Shown here piece after piece: positions 23,601-34,452 of a stretch of DNA of 64,000 nucleotides. Both the position numbers and the translations under genes were made by a program. The notes under the pieces are model-generated. The model made no database searches. It had not been told where the DNA came from and saw nothing but the letters and a program-made list of their open reading frames with translations. The DNA is taken from contig OZ020526.1 of NCBI GenBank assembly GCA_963971425.1, positions 4,739,976-4,803,975 on the forward strand, in the 5' to 3' direction. The DNA comes from Bryoerythrophyllum caledonicum (taxonomy: Eukaryota > Streptophyta > Bryopsida > Pottiales > Pottiaceae). Numbering within the stretch: position 1 is the first letter of the stretch; the number at the start of each line of letters is the position of its first letter.

Positions 23601-23713
23601 ATGTGCACACGCCTGACCAAGTGGTCCAGGCTCTGGAGTGGGAGCGCACCAAGGAAAACATGGACAACTACCTGCGAGGGTTCCGTGATTATGAGAAATC
23701 AAAATGGTTTTGA
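20669..23713 (+). CDS. PTAC6: pTAC6/PAP8, plastid-encoded RNA polymerase-associated protein
   Basis: Eight exons: 20669-20812, 20920-21006, 21309-21671, 22246-22314, 22949-23053, 23184-23303, 23411-23500 and 23597-23713. All introns are GT-AG and phase 0, giving 364 residues, near the roughly 330 of Arabidopsis PAP8. Exons 1-2 encode a Ser/Arg-rich, acid-poor N terminus that fits a chloroplast transit peptide. Exon 3 is a GC-rich, Asp/Glu-rich low-complexity region. Exons 4-8 hold the conserved part: APDTDTYAIPKVIGEMPKK, VTEPPIDTPRAPLSKTEY, VFLIKHYRN, IYVIDSTMKSISKA, RKGKYRDRT-like RRGKYRDRTAETLIVRDDGT, and a C terminus ending in KWF. PAP8 belongs to the protein shell around the plastid-encoded RNA polymerase and is needed for chloroplast gene expression in Arabidopsis. 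The frame is open upstream to 20498, so an earlier start is possible; 20669 gives the better transit peptide. The exon 2/3 junctions are the least certain. Confidence 0.82.
21178..21206 (+). repeat. Telomere-like (TTTAGGG) repeat in intron 2
   Basis: About three to four tandem, slightly irregular copies of the plant telomere unit TTTAGGG within intron 2 of pTAC6/PAP8. Short telo-box stretches near the 5' ends of plant genes are a known promoter/leader motif, so this could be regulatory or simply an interstitial telomere-like remnant. Confidence 0.7.
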
Positions 23714-23987
23714 GGTACAATCCGTCTTCGTCTCTTCAATTTTGTACACCACTTGGTATATACTACCCTTTTTACTCCAACTTTCTGAACGCCACTCCCT
23801 CTTGCAGCCTTCACTAGAGCATCCCATAGTTTCTTTAGAGAGATTTAGAGAGGAGGAGGTCTAATTACACGAACGTATCCCCATGCTTCAGAAATTTTAA
23901 CCAGGTATTACAAGTCAGTAATGTGTTTAAAGGGCTTTCCTGGTAATGCACAGGGCATATGTTCAAGAATTCATTTTTTATCTGTTC
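23714..23987. other. 3' flank of pTAC6/PAP8
   Basis: Presumed 3' untranslated region and downstream flank. No canonical AATAAA signal was seen before the MITE that begins at 23992, so the transcript end is unknown. Confidence 0.35.
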
Positions 23988-23991
23988 TTAA

Positions 23992-24254
23992 CCCTTTAAG
24001 GCCTACAAGGCCCTAGGAGGGTTGATTTTGGTGCTTTGGGTGTTGTAACTTTTCCCAGTGGCTGTTGTTGTCGCGGTCTTTAGATAGCACAGAGCTTTCC
24101 TACGCATCTCCTTGATCTCCAATTGATGTAGGCATTGGCAAACTACAGTGATTTTTACAAAGTGGGGTCATGATGAAATGTAAACCATGTTCTCCATAAT
24201 CTATAATGCTCATAGTTTCTCCCATGGCCTCGTGGTCCACTTAGGCGATAAAGG
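23992..24254 (-). mobile_element. Short TTAA-flanked MITE (family T1), copy 1
   Basis: Starts CCCTTTAAGGCC after TTAA (23988-23991) and ends in gcgataaagg before a degenerate TTCA. The interior shares the gcattggcaaactacagtgatt block with other copies. Of the listed family members this is the one closest to a host gene, about 280 bp past the pTAC6/PAP8 stop. Confidence 0.6.
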
Positions 24255-24258
24255 TTCA

Positions 24259-25194
24259 ATGTAAGGAAAAAAGCCTAGTTTTGGTGCTTACAAGGCATTA
24301 AGCTAAGAGATATCCATAAATTGGTTGTGATTTCTAGGTGAAAATCTCTTGTATGCACATCACAAATATGTACATGAGAATTTATGTTGTAAATGAGTCC
24401 ATTGGATGACCTTTGTCACGTTGCATAGGTAGACCCATACCTTTGGTACTACAATTGAGTAAAGTTCATGTGTATGAGAAGATTTGCAAGAAACCAACTC
24501 CTTAGGCCACGAATGTTGTTTATGATGAGCAAACTTTGGACGATGAGAGAATCTATAGGAGAAACAGATTATGTAGAACATCATAAAGGTAGTGGATATA
24601 TTAAATGGTCGCTTGTCTTTGAAGGATTAACAATTGATTAAGCATTGGATTCATAATATCAATTAGAAGTTGTCCCAATTGCTGAAACAAAATAGTAGAA
24701 GGGCAAATTAGAGATTCAAGAGCTCTAATGGAATAAATAAATTGTGGAGTGTGTCAATTTACTTCTTCTCATTCTATGAGATTGCACCACAGACAACTTT
24801 GATATGTAACATTCATTAGCTAACTAAACCTTCCCTTTGTTATAATGATGTTTGTGAAAGATGTTCCATGTATTCAATTTTTACTCCTGAAGTTGAACAC
24901 AAGGTGTGATTTGATGGATTCCACAATCTTTTCATTTCGGTAGGCCCTTGTCCTCCTCTCTTTTTCTCATTTGCTCCTCAACAATTGTGTTTTGGACCTA
25001 TTGTGATGTATCACATTCCACATTGGAATATCGTAACATATTTTTGGAAATGTGGGATGAATCATGACCTCATAAGTCTTGAATAAGGTCAGAGTGGTGC
25101 GTTAATTTGCTTCAGGTGCATGCATGTAGATTGGATGTTATGAGGAAATGAAATCAGTTGTCATGCACCCATGTGGCTTCACAAGTGTTTGTTG
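24259..25194. other. AT-rich intergenic DNA, nothing recognised
   Basis: No ORF above 75 codons and no clear repeat ends between two family T1 copies. Confidence 0.3.
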
Positions 25195-25198
25195 TTAG

Positions 25199-25495
25199 CC
25201 CTTTAAGGCTGATGAGTTTTTTTGGCTTGTGAGCGTCTATGAGTGATCTGGATCATGTAGAATGACATCTATGCAATGGATACATTTCAACACAAAAATC
25301 TACGAACTCAATTCATGGATATCACTTTAGCTCGCCGATGCTTGCACCGATTGCGGTGGCAATGGGCTCAACACATGCCCATCTTCCTCCATTTTTAAGT
25401 CATGGTCTATTTTTTCCTTTGAGGTGGCTTGTAACACATTCTGTGAAGGTTCTTGTGTCAAAACGACCCATATATGGTTGATCGGCCTTAAAGGG
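25199..25495 (+). mobile_element. Short TTAA-flanked MITE (family T1), copy 2
   Basis: Ends CCCTTTAAGGCTGAT and ATCGGCCTTAAAGGG are near-perfect inverted repeats. The flanks have decayed to TTAG and TTTG. The interior (gctcgccgatgcttgcaccg, tcctccatttttaagtcatgg) aligns in inverse orientation with the copy at 55575. Confidence 0.75.
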
Positions 25496-25689
25496 TTTGG
25501 TTGGAGTAGATTTGTTAGGTGGCATGAACTTCAAAAAGTTGAACAAAAGAAGCATCCTAAGAGCCGGTAAATGAATACTTACAAATTGATCCATAGGTGG
25601 TCACTTTTGAAATAATCTACGAAAAGCGTTACCAATAGTTCATTACTACCTAATCCGCAAATTGTGCATGGATCTGTGCGTTTATGATG

Positions 25690-25975
25690 AATGCAGTGAG
25701 ACACTTAGCGCCACTATAACAGATTTGTAGGAAAGAAGATTTGTAGGAAAGAAGATTTGGTGTGGGCGAAGCAGTATTTCCACCGTATTTTTGCGTAGAA
25801 AGCCTCTCCTATTTGTGATTGTTGACTTTTGCAAGTGGGTCATCCGCTTACGATATGGTACATGTGGACAAGTTTTCACAACCCAGCGAAAGGATCCCAC
25901 ATCGGGCCATCGATGCTTTGAGAGAGAGGTGTATATGCCAAAGACCAATCCTCATCGTCCTTAAAGGACTCAAGT
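25690..25975 (+). repeat. Dispersed repeat, partner at 55318-55575
   Basis: Shares, in the same orientation, gatttggtgtgggc, tatttccaccgtattt-like, gttgactttt and gtggacaagt words with 55318-55575 over about 270 bp. It contains a local 20-bp-scale duplication (gatttgtaggaaagaa twice at about 25720-25757). The homology ends at a TTAA (25961-25964); in the partner a family T1 MITE sits at that point. Confidence 0.7.
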
Positions 25976-26011
25976 TAATGGTGAAGTGAGCCTATGTTTA
26001 AAGTTCTTTAA

Positions 26012-26946
26012 CCCCTATAGGCCCAAGGCATTTTCACACAAAAACACTTCAAAATTGCTTGTTCTAGTGCAATGGATAAGGAGGGAAACAAAAATGTTTA
26101 TTTCCAAATCAAACCATAGGGTCTCAATTAAGACTTATTGAGTAACAATTTCACAAAATTTTATAAACTTTGACCACACGGATTGAAAGATTATAGTGTT
26201 TGAAGTAGAGCAAAGGGTTCATTTTCTTCACTGCGTCGAGTAGATCAACAAACTTTGACTTCACTTGGTGTTAATTTTTGCACTACACAAGGTCTAAATT
26301 CATTACCATCATATTAATCTTAAAGGTATTTTCTTATACACCAATTTTTAGAGGTAGAGAAGGGGTGTAGCATATTCAAAACAATTGTGCAAGGAGTGGA
26401 GGTCCAAAAATTGCCAATTCACGTTTTTATTTTTTGTGAACTAAATACGTTTTAGAATGTGAATCCAAATGGTCGGTAAAAAGGTTTACTCTGCATTTTG
26501 TAGTAGAAAAAAATAAAATGTAACAAAATTTAATTTTATGCGGGAAAGAAGAAGTTTTTGTTGGTACTGTGCCAACAATGTGTGACAATGTGTGAAAATG
26601 TTTGACTTGAGTTAATGTGCTATTTTTCACTAAAGACAATTAATGTTTTTTGACAATATGAGAGGAAATAATATTACATATTATTATTGAACATCTCACA
26701 TTTAATAGAGAGTTTTAACAAAAGTTTTTGGAGCTGCTCAACGTGCCCGCTCTTCCCATTTGAAATTCAAAATCCTATAAATTTTTCATTAAATGTCCGA
26801 TTTTGGGGGAAAATTGTACTCACACAAAGCTTTTAGTAATTTCCATTTACGGTAAAAACTTTTTAAAATAATGTTATAAATTGACAACATAGGAACCTGC
26901 CCAAACCTTCAAGAGTGCCCTAAGGGGGATTTTGGGCCTTTTGAGG
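26012..26946 (-). mobile_element. Long TTAA-flanked element (family T2), copy 1, 935 bp
   Basis: TTAA at 26008-26011 and 26947-26950. The left end is CCCCTATAGGCCC and the right end is ccttttgagg preceded by the family's aacctgccc block. It has no transposase and its ORFs are under 80 codons. This orientation reads gacaattt-side first. Confidence 0.75.
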
Positions 26947-26950
26947 TTAA

Positions 26951-27579
26951 CCTAAAATTGTAATGGGGGAGATACAAAGTTTGGCATAAATCGGGCAATA
27001 GGCTTCTTTGTTTGGAAGAACACAAAGCTTAGGAATGGAAGAACATTAAGAGAAGTCACGAATAATGTCTACACTTTGATTAGCATGTACTTGTCACACC
27101 TTTAAAAATATCAATACCATCGCTACACACCATGCTATGTCCATACTACCACACAAAAGACGCTAAGAAAATAATCAATCAATACCAACAACACACCCCA
27201 TCATAGTTACATACATACAGTGACTACGCCAAGACAATAACAATCATAATAAAAATTAATTAAATTCACTTCTCCCTCTTCATTCATCATTGGTTGCTGG
27301 TCACTTTCTACCCTCGCAAGAGAGCAGTAGTTCTCTTCTACATATCTTTCTCCTGTAGACATCAATATAGTGATAGGAACAAGCTGACACTCTATTCACG
27401 TTGCCCTGCTAAGTGGGCCGGAGTTCTTACTACTACTTGGTTAGCATGGATGTGTGCATTGGGTCGTCTAGCACATACGTCTCATACCCGCCCTTTTTTG
27501 CTCTCTTTAATTAGAGGTCTTAGCAAGATTCATGAATAGAGCAATCACGGAAGTAGAAATCAAATAAAATCACGTTGCA
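26951..27579. other. Intergenic DNA between T2 copies
   Basis: No gene supported. An 81-codon forward ORF (27294-27539) has no recognisable domain. Confidence 0.3.
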
Positions 27580-27583
27580 TTAA

Positions 27584-28480
27584 TCCCTAAAGGACCAAGT
27601 GTCCCTTAGAAGGGTGATCTTAATTTTAGGCAAGTTCCTAAAAAATTAATCATTTTTTTTGAAAATTTTCATACTAGATTATCCTTGATAAGAGCTTCGT
27701 GGAGGTATTTCTTATTTTTTCTAGTTCATGGTTTGAAAGTTAGTACCACTCAAAGTTAGAAATGGAGTCTTTGGGCACCTCCAAAAAAATTCTAGAAGTT
27801 TCTATTGACATTGAGATTTTTCATACATAAAGAGAATACTATCTTCTTTGAAGCTATCAAAAAAATTCTTGTCTTCTATGTAAAAAACCATTTTAACTCA
27901 AGTCAAACATTTTTACACATTTCGGACAAGCGGGGAAAAAACTTCATCTTTTCTACATAAAACCTAGAGATCTTCATATTTTTTTCTTTTTTTAAAAAAA
28001 TGTGGTGAGAACCTTTTTATTGACCATTTGGATTATCATTCTAAAACATGTTTAGTTCACAAAAAAATACAAAGTGGATTGACAATTTTTGAACCTCTAC
28101 TCCTTGCACACTTGTTTTGGATATGCTATAGCCCTTTTTACCCCTAAAAATTGGTGTACATAGAACTAACATCATGCTCAACACAATGATAAAAGATTTA
28201 GACCTTGTGTAGTACAAACATTTGATACCAAGTGAAGTCAAAGTCAGCTGATCCACTCAAAGTAGGGAAGAAAATGAACCATTTTCTTGACTTCAAACAC
28301 AATAATCTTTCAATCCCTGCGGTCAAAGTTTTTGAAAATTTGTGAGCATGTTACTTAGTAAGTCTTAATTGAGATCCTACGGTCAAAATTATAAATACAA
28401 GGTTTTGTCTCCTTCCTCACTCATTGCACTAGAATCAACAAATTTTAAGTGTCTTTGGTGCAAAATTTTCACGGTCCTAA
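27584..28480 (+). mobile_element. Family T2 element, copy 2, right end decayed
   Basis: Begins CCCTAAAGGACC after TTAA (27580-27583). The interior carries the family's catttttacacattt, aatctttcaatcc and tcttaattgagatcc blocks. The right terminus is eroded after a cacggtcct word and no TTAA follows. Confidence 0.65.
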
Positions 28481-28555
28481 AAAATCCAACTAAGATTGTG
28501 TAACTAAATTTAGCCACATTCATCCCTCAAACCCCCCCATTTTGTGAATCATTAA

Positions 28556-28906
28556 TCCTTTAACAACGAGCAAGGCCAAAAGTGGTCGTTTTAGGTCACG
28601 CTATTACAGGTGGCCAGGGAGAATTGACCCCCTTGCTCGTCCTTACCTGAGGTGGTCACAAGGTCGTGGGGCCAAACCTGGCCCCTATTTTTTTTTTGGA
28701 TGGGTCCCTATTTATAGTAAAGGATGAACCTCCAGGGTAAACAAAGGATGTAGGTCCCAAATTTATCCAAAAAAAGCCTCTGGACCCCCCCAAAATAAGA
28801 GGTCCAGAAAAATGACCCCATTCAATTAAGACGGGGGCCCACCTCGAGCAAGGACGAGCGAGGGGGTCAATTCTCCCTGGCCGTTACAGTTCTCATTGTT
28901 AGAAGG
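28556..28906. mobile_element. Very short TTAA-flanked element carrying a nested MITE
   Basis: TTAA at 28552-28555 and 28907-28910. Ends are TCCTTTAACAACGAG and a diverged cattgttagaagg. Removing the nested Mutator-like MITE (28612-28882) and its 9-bp duplication leaves only about 70 bp, so this would be a minimal derivative. Confidence 0.5.
28612..28882. mobile_element. Mutator-like MITE (family M), single copy, 271 bp
   Basis: Long terminal inverted repeats open GGCCAGGGAGAATTGACC and continue through a gctcgtccttacc-type stretch. The flanks attacaggt and gttacagtt match at seven of nine positions, consistent with an aged 9-bp target duplication. The interior has the family's ggggccaaacctggcccc and tatttatag words. 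Confidence 0.8.
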
Positions 28907-29027
28907 TTAACACAAGGGGAAAAAAATACGACCTTGTAGCTAGAGAAGCGGTGAAGATTTGGCTCTAAAATGCCAACATGCATTACGCTCAAGTGCCCGG
29001 ATCTCATCTCAAACCTAATTCATTTAA

Positions 29028-29242
29028 CCCCTAAAGGACGAGAGTCTCCTTCGGGGGGATTCCTTGATTTTGGGCAGGTTCCTAAAATTTTTAAAAAAAA
29101 ACAATTTTCTCTGAAATTTTTATTCTAGATTTCCTTTGATAAGAGCTTCATGGACATATTTTTATTTTATTTTTTGGATTTGTGGTTTGAAAGTTAGTAC
29201 CACTTATAGTTTTTGAGGGAAATTGTCTAGGAACATTAGGGG
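29028..29242 (+). mobile_element. Deletion derivative of family T2, 215 bp
   Basis: Both termini (CCCCTAAAGGACGAGAG and attagggg) and both TTAA flanks (29024-29027, 29243-29246) are intact, but most of the interior of the 0.9-kb element is missing. The left part retains the gattttgggcaggttcct block and the right part the gggaaattgtc block. Confidence 0.8.
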
Positions 29243-29246
29243 TTAA

Positions 29247-31473
29247 TGGACGTAACAGTACAAACCTGGATGGGACATAGCATCTGGGCCCATATCATTT
29301 GGCACTACATTCTATACTCGCAACCAATGAATCTTATCAGGGAAGAATTTTTGAAAATCTTACTATTATTTGCAGGTTCCACGGAAAAGTGCAGGTGATG
29401 GAGGCTACCAAATCCAACACAAGGAAAAACCAGTTTTTAAAGGGAAAAAGGAGGAGATTGTAACCAATGGCATGTGACTCTATGAATAATAAAAAGTAAC
29501 GTGGGCCCCATGGAAGGAATCCACTTTCTCCTATCGCTCCACCTCAACATATCCTTTTTACTATCATGGGGGGTATTCAACCTAGGAGAAGTCTCGATGG
29601 CCAATACCATAGTCATCCTTGTGTGCACAATGATCATGAAATCTACTTTTTGGATATTTTATATTATTAGTTTACTTGATGATATGAAATTATCCTTGGG
29701 GTCTTGGATAAGAGCACCTCAGCAGTTTTCTCCTTTTTGTTCAATTTTTGTAAGTGATCATCTTGTTTGCGAGGAATATTTGCTTTTGCGCACACAAAAG
29801 TCCTTTTCCTTTGGACTATGTGGAAAAGTGAGTTTTGGGAACAACCGAGGGCCCAAGGCTCGCGTTATTTGCGTGTCCGTACATTGACACTTGTTTGATC
29901 AATTTGTTTGGCTTTGTAAGACATTGCGTTCTCAGTTTCCCACACGAGATGATGAGATGTAGGAGGCGTATTGTGAAACGTGTGGGTTTAGCAATGGTTA
30001 GAGGAGTGTCTTTCTAGATATTAGTGGATTTTGACTATTCTTTCTAGGATCATCAAACTTATGCATTCAATCAAATTCACATGTCGATCAGAGTTACTTG
30101 TAGAGATTAGAAGTAGAGTTTTGATCAGAAATGCCTTCTAAGGTTACGAGGAACGACGACTATGATTCTCCACTAAATAGTTTGCACTAATCACTACGCT
30201 GAACACTGAATATAGTGTGGATGTATTGGTTAGGTGGGTGAAAAAGATGTGGATCACATCAATTTTGGTCATGGAACATAATTAATATGGACACATTTCA
30301 ACATGTGTCACGCCGTTCACTACCACCTCACCACCACTACAAATATCTTCCACTCCCCAATGCTCGTCGCTCACCACCACCTCTCCATGAATCCACATTA
30401 ATTTTGTGTCAATAATTTGGAAACATCCCACACTATTTTTTGAGGTACATGATTTGATGTGGATTGAGAATTGAGGTGAACCATTGGAATCTGCATATAC
30501 TAGAATTAGTGCATGTATTTTGAGATAGTATGGTCATTTGTATATGCAATGTAGAAGAAACATCTTCATTCGATGTGTTAGTTCATGGAGAAAACACAAT
30601 GCATTCCAAATTCACTTCAAGATTAAAACTTAAGATTTCTTCCCGCTGGCTACATCCCGAAAATTCCCAAAAACGACCAGAATTGGGTCGCTCGGCCAGA
30701 AAGGAGTAAAGCTTTGGTGATAAATTTGAGCAAAACTAAAATTTGTTCATACACTTTTGTGTAAAAGGCTGCACATTGCCATGGCATTTGTTTCGGTCCA
30801 ACCCTACAACTTTGAGCTTGTCACCATGTGTTTGTTTTGGGTTTGGAAAAGCGAAGTGGTCACAGAATTTGGAACAAGATGCATGCTAAGACCCATGCTA
30901 TGGTACTCTCAAAACACAAGACTCTACCACTTGAATACAAGTGTCCAACCATATTCAACGCTATTGGCATTCTTTGGTCCAATGCAATCACAGCCCCTTG
31001 TCCAATGCAAGTACAGTACATTGTTGTACTAAAAAAATGTAGGGTCATTTCTATGTTGGAAATATCCGTGTGATTCCAAAAACTAATCAATTTAAATTAA
31101 AAACCCTAAGGGATGAATGTTTTAGATTCTCATTCTATAACAAAGCAATTTCACAAAAAGATAATATATACCAACTTTTGAATTTCCACTCTTTATACAA
31201 ATTTATTGAATATGCTTAATCCTTGGTCTACCTCTAAAATAGGTGAGTTGATAGCATGTACACCGTGATGGTATAAAATATTGACCTTATTACTGCATAA
31301 ATTTGACACCATGTTAAACCAACAACTTCTAATCTTCTAAATGATGGGAAGAAGGAGAAAAAAAACAACCTTGCTCTTCAGTTCAAACACTGTAACCTTC
31401 AAGTATGTGCAATCAAAGTTTTTTGAAAATTTGTGATTATATTACTCCATTGGTCTTCATTAATATCTTGTAG
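29247..31473. other. Intergenic DNA, no gene recognised
   Basis: About 2.2 kb. Forward ORFs of 128 (29501-29887) and 91 (30757-31032) codons show no recognisable domain or codon bias. A ccaccacctc-rich stretch lies at about 30320-30390. Confidence 0.3.
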
Positions 31474-31477
31474 TTAA

Positions 31478-31544
31478 CCCCTAAAGATCAATTTGTACAT
31501 GCAGGGGTAAAAATCAGATTTCGACAGGTTTCTAAAATCTAATC
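31478..31544 (+). mobile_element. Terminal fragment of a family T2 element
   Basis: A TTAA (31474-31477) followed by CCCCTAAAGATC and the family's first about 65 bp, up to the caggtttctaaaat block. It is then interrupted by a second T2 terminus at TTAA 31545-31548, suggesting one element inserted near the end of another. Confidence 0.6.
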
Positions 31545-31548
31545 TTAA

Positions 31549-32491
31549 CCCCTAAATGGAAAAAGTCATGAGGTGGGGTTTCGCAAATCTCGAGCACGTT
31601 CCCATGGTTGCAATTTATATTTGCAATTCTTGAAATTTTATACAAAGATGCTAGAAGACAAGAGGTACATGGGAATATAAGTTTTATTCATTGGACCTAT
31701 AAAAAAAAAGGTTATTTCATCTTAAAGAAAAAATTGTCGAGTGCGGGCACGTTGGGCAACTCTAGAAACTTTTGCTAAGAAACTCTTTTAAACGTGAGAT
31801 TTTCAATACTAGAAAGTAATACTATTTCCTTTCATATTGTCAAAAACAAATTTTTGTCTTTAGTAAGAAAATAGCATTTTAACCCAAGTCAAACATTTTC
31901 AAACACTGCCACACAATTTCTGGCAAGGTACCCAAAATACTTCTTCTTTTCCACATAAAACATTGAGATCTTCATTAAACAAAATCTAAAATCTAAAAAA
32001 ATATGTGGCGTAAACCTTCTTGTTTACCATTTGGATTATTATTTTGAAACATCAAAATTTCACCAAAAAAAAACGTGTATTGGAAATTTTCAAACCTCTA
32101 CTCTTTGCTTTATTTTTTTGAATATGCTGCACCCATTCTTTACCTCTCAAATCTAGTGTACAAGGAACTAATACCATGTTGTACTGTACGTGAGGTAATG
32201 AATTAAGGCCTTGTGTAGTGCAAACATTTGACACCAAGTGAAGTCAAAGTCTCCTAATCCACTCAACGCATGGATGAAAACAAAGTCTTTTCTTTACCTC
32301 AAACACTATAATCATTCAATCTGTGGGATCAAAGTTTATGAAATTTTGTGACTATGATACTCAATAAGACTTCATTGAGATCTTGCGGTTAAAACTTGAT
32401 ATAGAACTTTTTGTTTCCATCCTTATTTACTGCATTAGAATCAACAGTTTTGAAGTTTTTTCTGTGTGAAATTGTCTAAGAAATTTAGGGG
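31549..32491 (+). mobile_element. Family T2 element, copy 3, 943 bp
   Basis: TTAA on both sides (31545-31548 and 32492-32495); ends are CCCCTAAATGG and aatttagggg. The left 120 bp (aaatctcgagcacgttccc) belongs to the subfamily also seen at 46585 and 50846. Confidence 0.75.
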
Positions 32492-32495
32492 TTAA

Positions 32496-33200
32496 AGATA
32501 AAGTTTTGAAAACTTCATTGAAAATAGGATTATGGGATATCTTTGCCAGGATATTTTTCTTTATTTGGACTTACAGAGAAAAGTTGTAGAGCTTCAAATA
32601 TCAAAAGTTTGAGTCTCGGGCAGCTCAGTAAGGTATCAAAGAGCCGAATAGTACTCTAGAGATGAATAGTGTAATTTTTTGAGGTGGGTAGTAGTGAAGT
32701 TCTTGGCAACCTTCATTGTTTTTGAATTAAAATGCATAGAGTTGAAGGATTTACTTTTTCCAGAAAAACATCTTTTTCTCCGAGTACAAGAAAGCATAGT
32801 GATTCTATCCACTCTTTGACATTAATACTCAAAAAACAATTTTCTAATTAAAAAAATAAAATTGCTTTGTGAAGTGAATGATCATTTTCTATAACCTTGT
32901 AAGTCCATTTTCTTATCCATAGCACCTCTATTACTTGTGATTTTGGCTTGCAATGACCAATTAGATAGATACATCGAATTAATGCATTAAGTAGTGAAGA
33001 AATATGCCACTATCTTGAGTCAAAGTACGTTGACCCCATTCGCCTAAGGAAAAAACAAACCATACTACATTCTTCAAACGCATGTATCTTACAATCCATG
33101 TTTTCAAAATTAGCAACATGTTTTAATGTGTCTTCCTTGAAGATCCTGTTGTTGAAAATAATAAAAACTTGTTTCACCTCTTATCTTAAAGAGGTAGTGC
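32496..33200 (+). repeat. Diverged inverted relative of the 40605-41470 element
   Basis: Reading on the reverse strand, this segment follows the element at 40605-41470. The tagtgaagttcttggc, agagatgaatagtg and tcttgagtcaaagta words have inverted counterparts there. The right end is not clear. Confidence 0.55.
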
Positions 33201-33569
33201 TAGGGTGGTTTTGGTGAAACATAATCTCGGTACTTTAGAGGCAAAACCTGCGGGAAAATAATGGAAAGTTTATAGTACAACATTGGTGAGTTAATCATAA
33301 GGTTCGATCAAATTCCAAAAGAACTCAATAGATTCAATAAATGTACAACCTTTTTTTACAACCATTCAAGATTAAAAGGAATAGGTTTTTTTTGAAAAAG
33401 TAGTTACTATAATGACCAATTTTTGCCACTCCCTTTCATTTTCCTTTTAAATTTGAATATATTCATTTGCAATAGTGTGGGCAGGGGCGTTAAAATTGAA
33501 GAAAGAAAGTATAAGTAGAAAAAAGTGGCCAACAATATTGCAGTAACAGATACCGTAGAGAAGTAGCAG
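33201..33569. other. AT-rich intergenic DNA, nothing recognised
   Basis: No ORF, array or terminal repeat seen. Confidence 0.3.
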
Positions 33570-33848
33570 CACCGACCCGGCCAAGGAGAATTGACCCCCT
33601 CGCTTGCCCTTACCCGTGGGGGCCACGAGGTGGTGGGGCCAAACTTGGCCTCTATTTTGTTTTTGGATGGGGTCCTATTTATAGAAAGTTAGGGTTTTTT
33701 AGAGTAAACAATGACCTTAGGCCCCAAATTTGTAAAAAAAATCCCAAAAAAGCATGTGGACCCTCCAAAATAAGAGGGCCAGAAAAATGACCTCATGCAT
33801 TTGATATGGGGCCCACCTCGGATAAGGACGAGCGAGGGGGTCAATTCT

Positions 33849-34139
33849 TGCCCAGGGCAAACTGACCCCTCGTTGGTACTTACCCGAGGGGGCCACGAGG
33901 TGGTGGAGCCAAACCTGGCCCCTATTTTGTTTTTGGATGGACCCCTATTTATAGCAAGGGAGGGTCTTCGTGGGTACACAATGGCCGTAGGCCCCAAATT
34001 TGTCAAAAAATTTCCAAAAAAAGCCTGTAGATCCCCCAAAATAAGAGGGCCAGAAAATGACTCCATGCAATTAAGACGGGGCCCACCATCCCTTTTTGGA
34101 TGGGGTAAGTACCTACAAGGGGGTTAGTTCGCCCTCGGC
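33849..34139. mobile_element. Mutator-like MITE (family M variant), nested copy, 291 bp
   Basis: Flanked by the exact 9-bp repeat GTCAATTCT (33840-33848 and 34140-34148). The termini TGCCCAGGGCAAACTGACCC and its imperfect inverse differ from the other copies, marking a subfamily. The interior matches them closely. Confidence 0.88.
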
Positions 34140-34148
34140 GTCAATTCT

Positions 34149-34426
34149 GGCCAGGGAGAATTGACCCCCTCGCTTGTCCTTATCCGAGGTGGGCCCTCAT
34201 CTTAATTGCATGGGGTCATTTTTCTGGCCCTCTTATTTTGGGGGTTCCAGATGCTTTTTTTGGAATTTTTTTGACAAATTTGGGGCCTACGGACATTGTT
34301 GACCTCGGAGGCCCCTCTTTTGCTGTAAATAGGTCCACATCCAAAAACAAAATAGGGGCCAGGTTTGGCTCCACCACCTCGTGGCCCTCACGGGTAAGGA
34401 CGAGCGGGGGTCAATTCTCCCTGGCC
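34149..34426. mobile_element. Mutator-like MITE (family M), nested copy in inverse orientation, 278 bp
   Basis: Perfect terminal GGCCAGGGAGAATTGACC and its inverse; flanked by GTCAATTCT at 34140-34148 and 34427-34435. It is in inverse orientation to the outer copy. Confidence 0.9.
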
Positions 34427-34452
34427 GTCAATTCTCCCTGGCCCACCGACCC

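Larger units (their letters stand above)
33579..34443. mobile_element. Mutator-like MITE (family M), outer copy of a triple nest
   Basis: Outer element flanked by an exact 9-bp duplication, CACCGACCC at 33570-33578 and 34444-34452. Its own sequence is 33579-33848 plus 34436-34443, together 278 bp, the same length as the nested copy at 34149. It is split at GTCAATTCT, eight bases from its right end, by two further insertions of related elements. Confidence 0.9.

Noticed and set aside
29501-31032. Forward ORFs of 128 and 91 codons
   Set aside because: No domain, no codon bias, and no neighbouring exon or homolog within the window.
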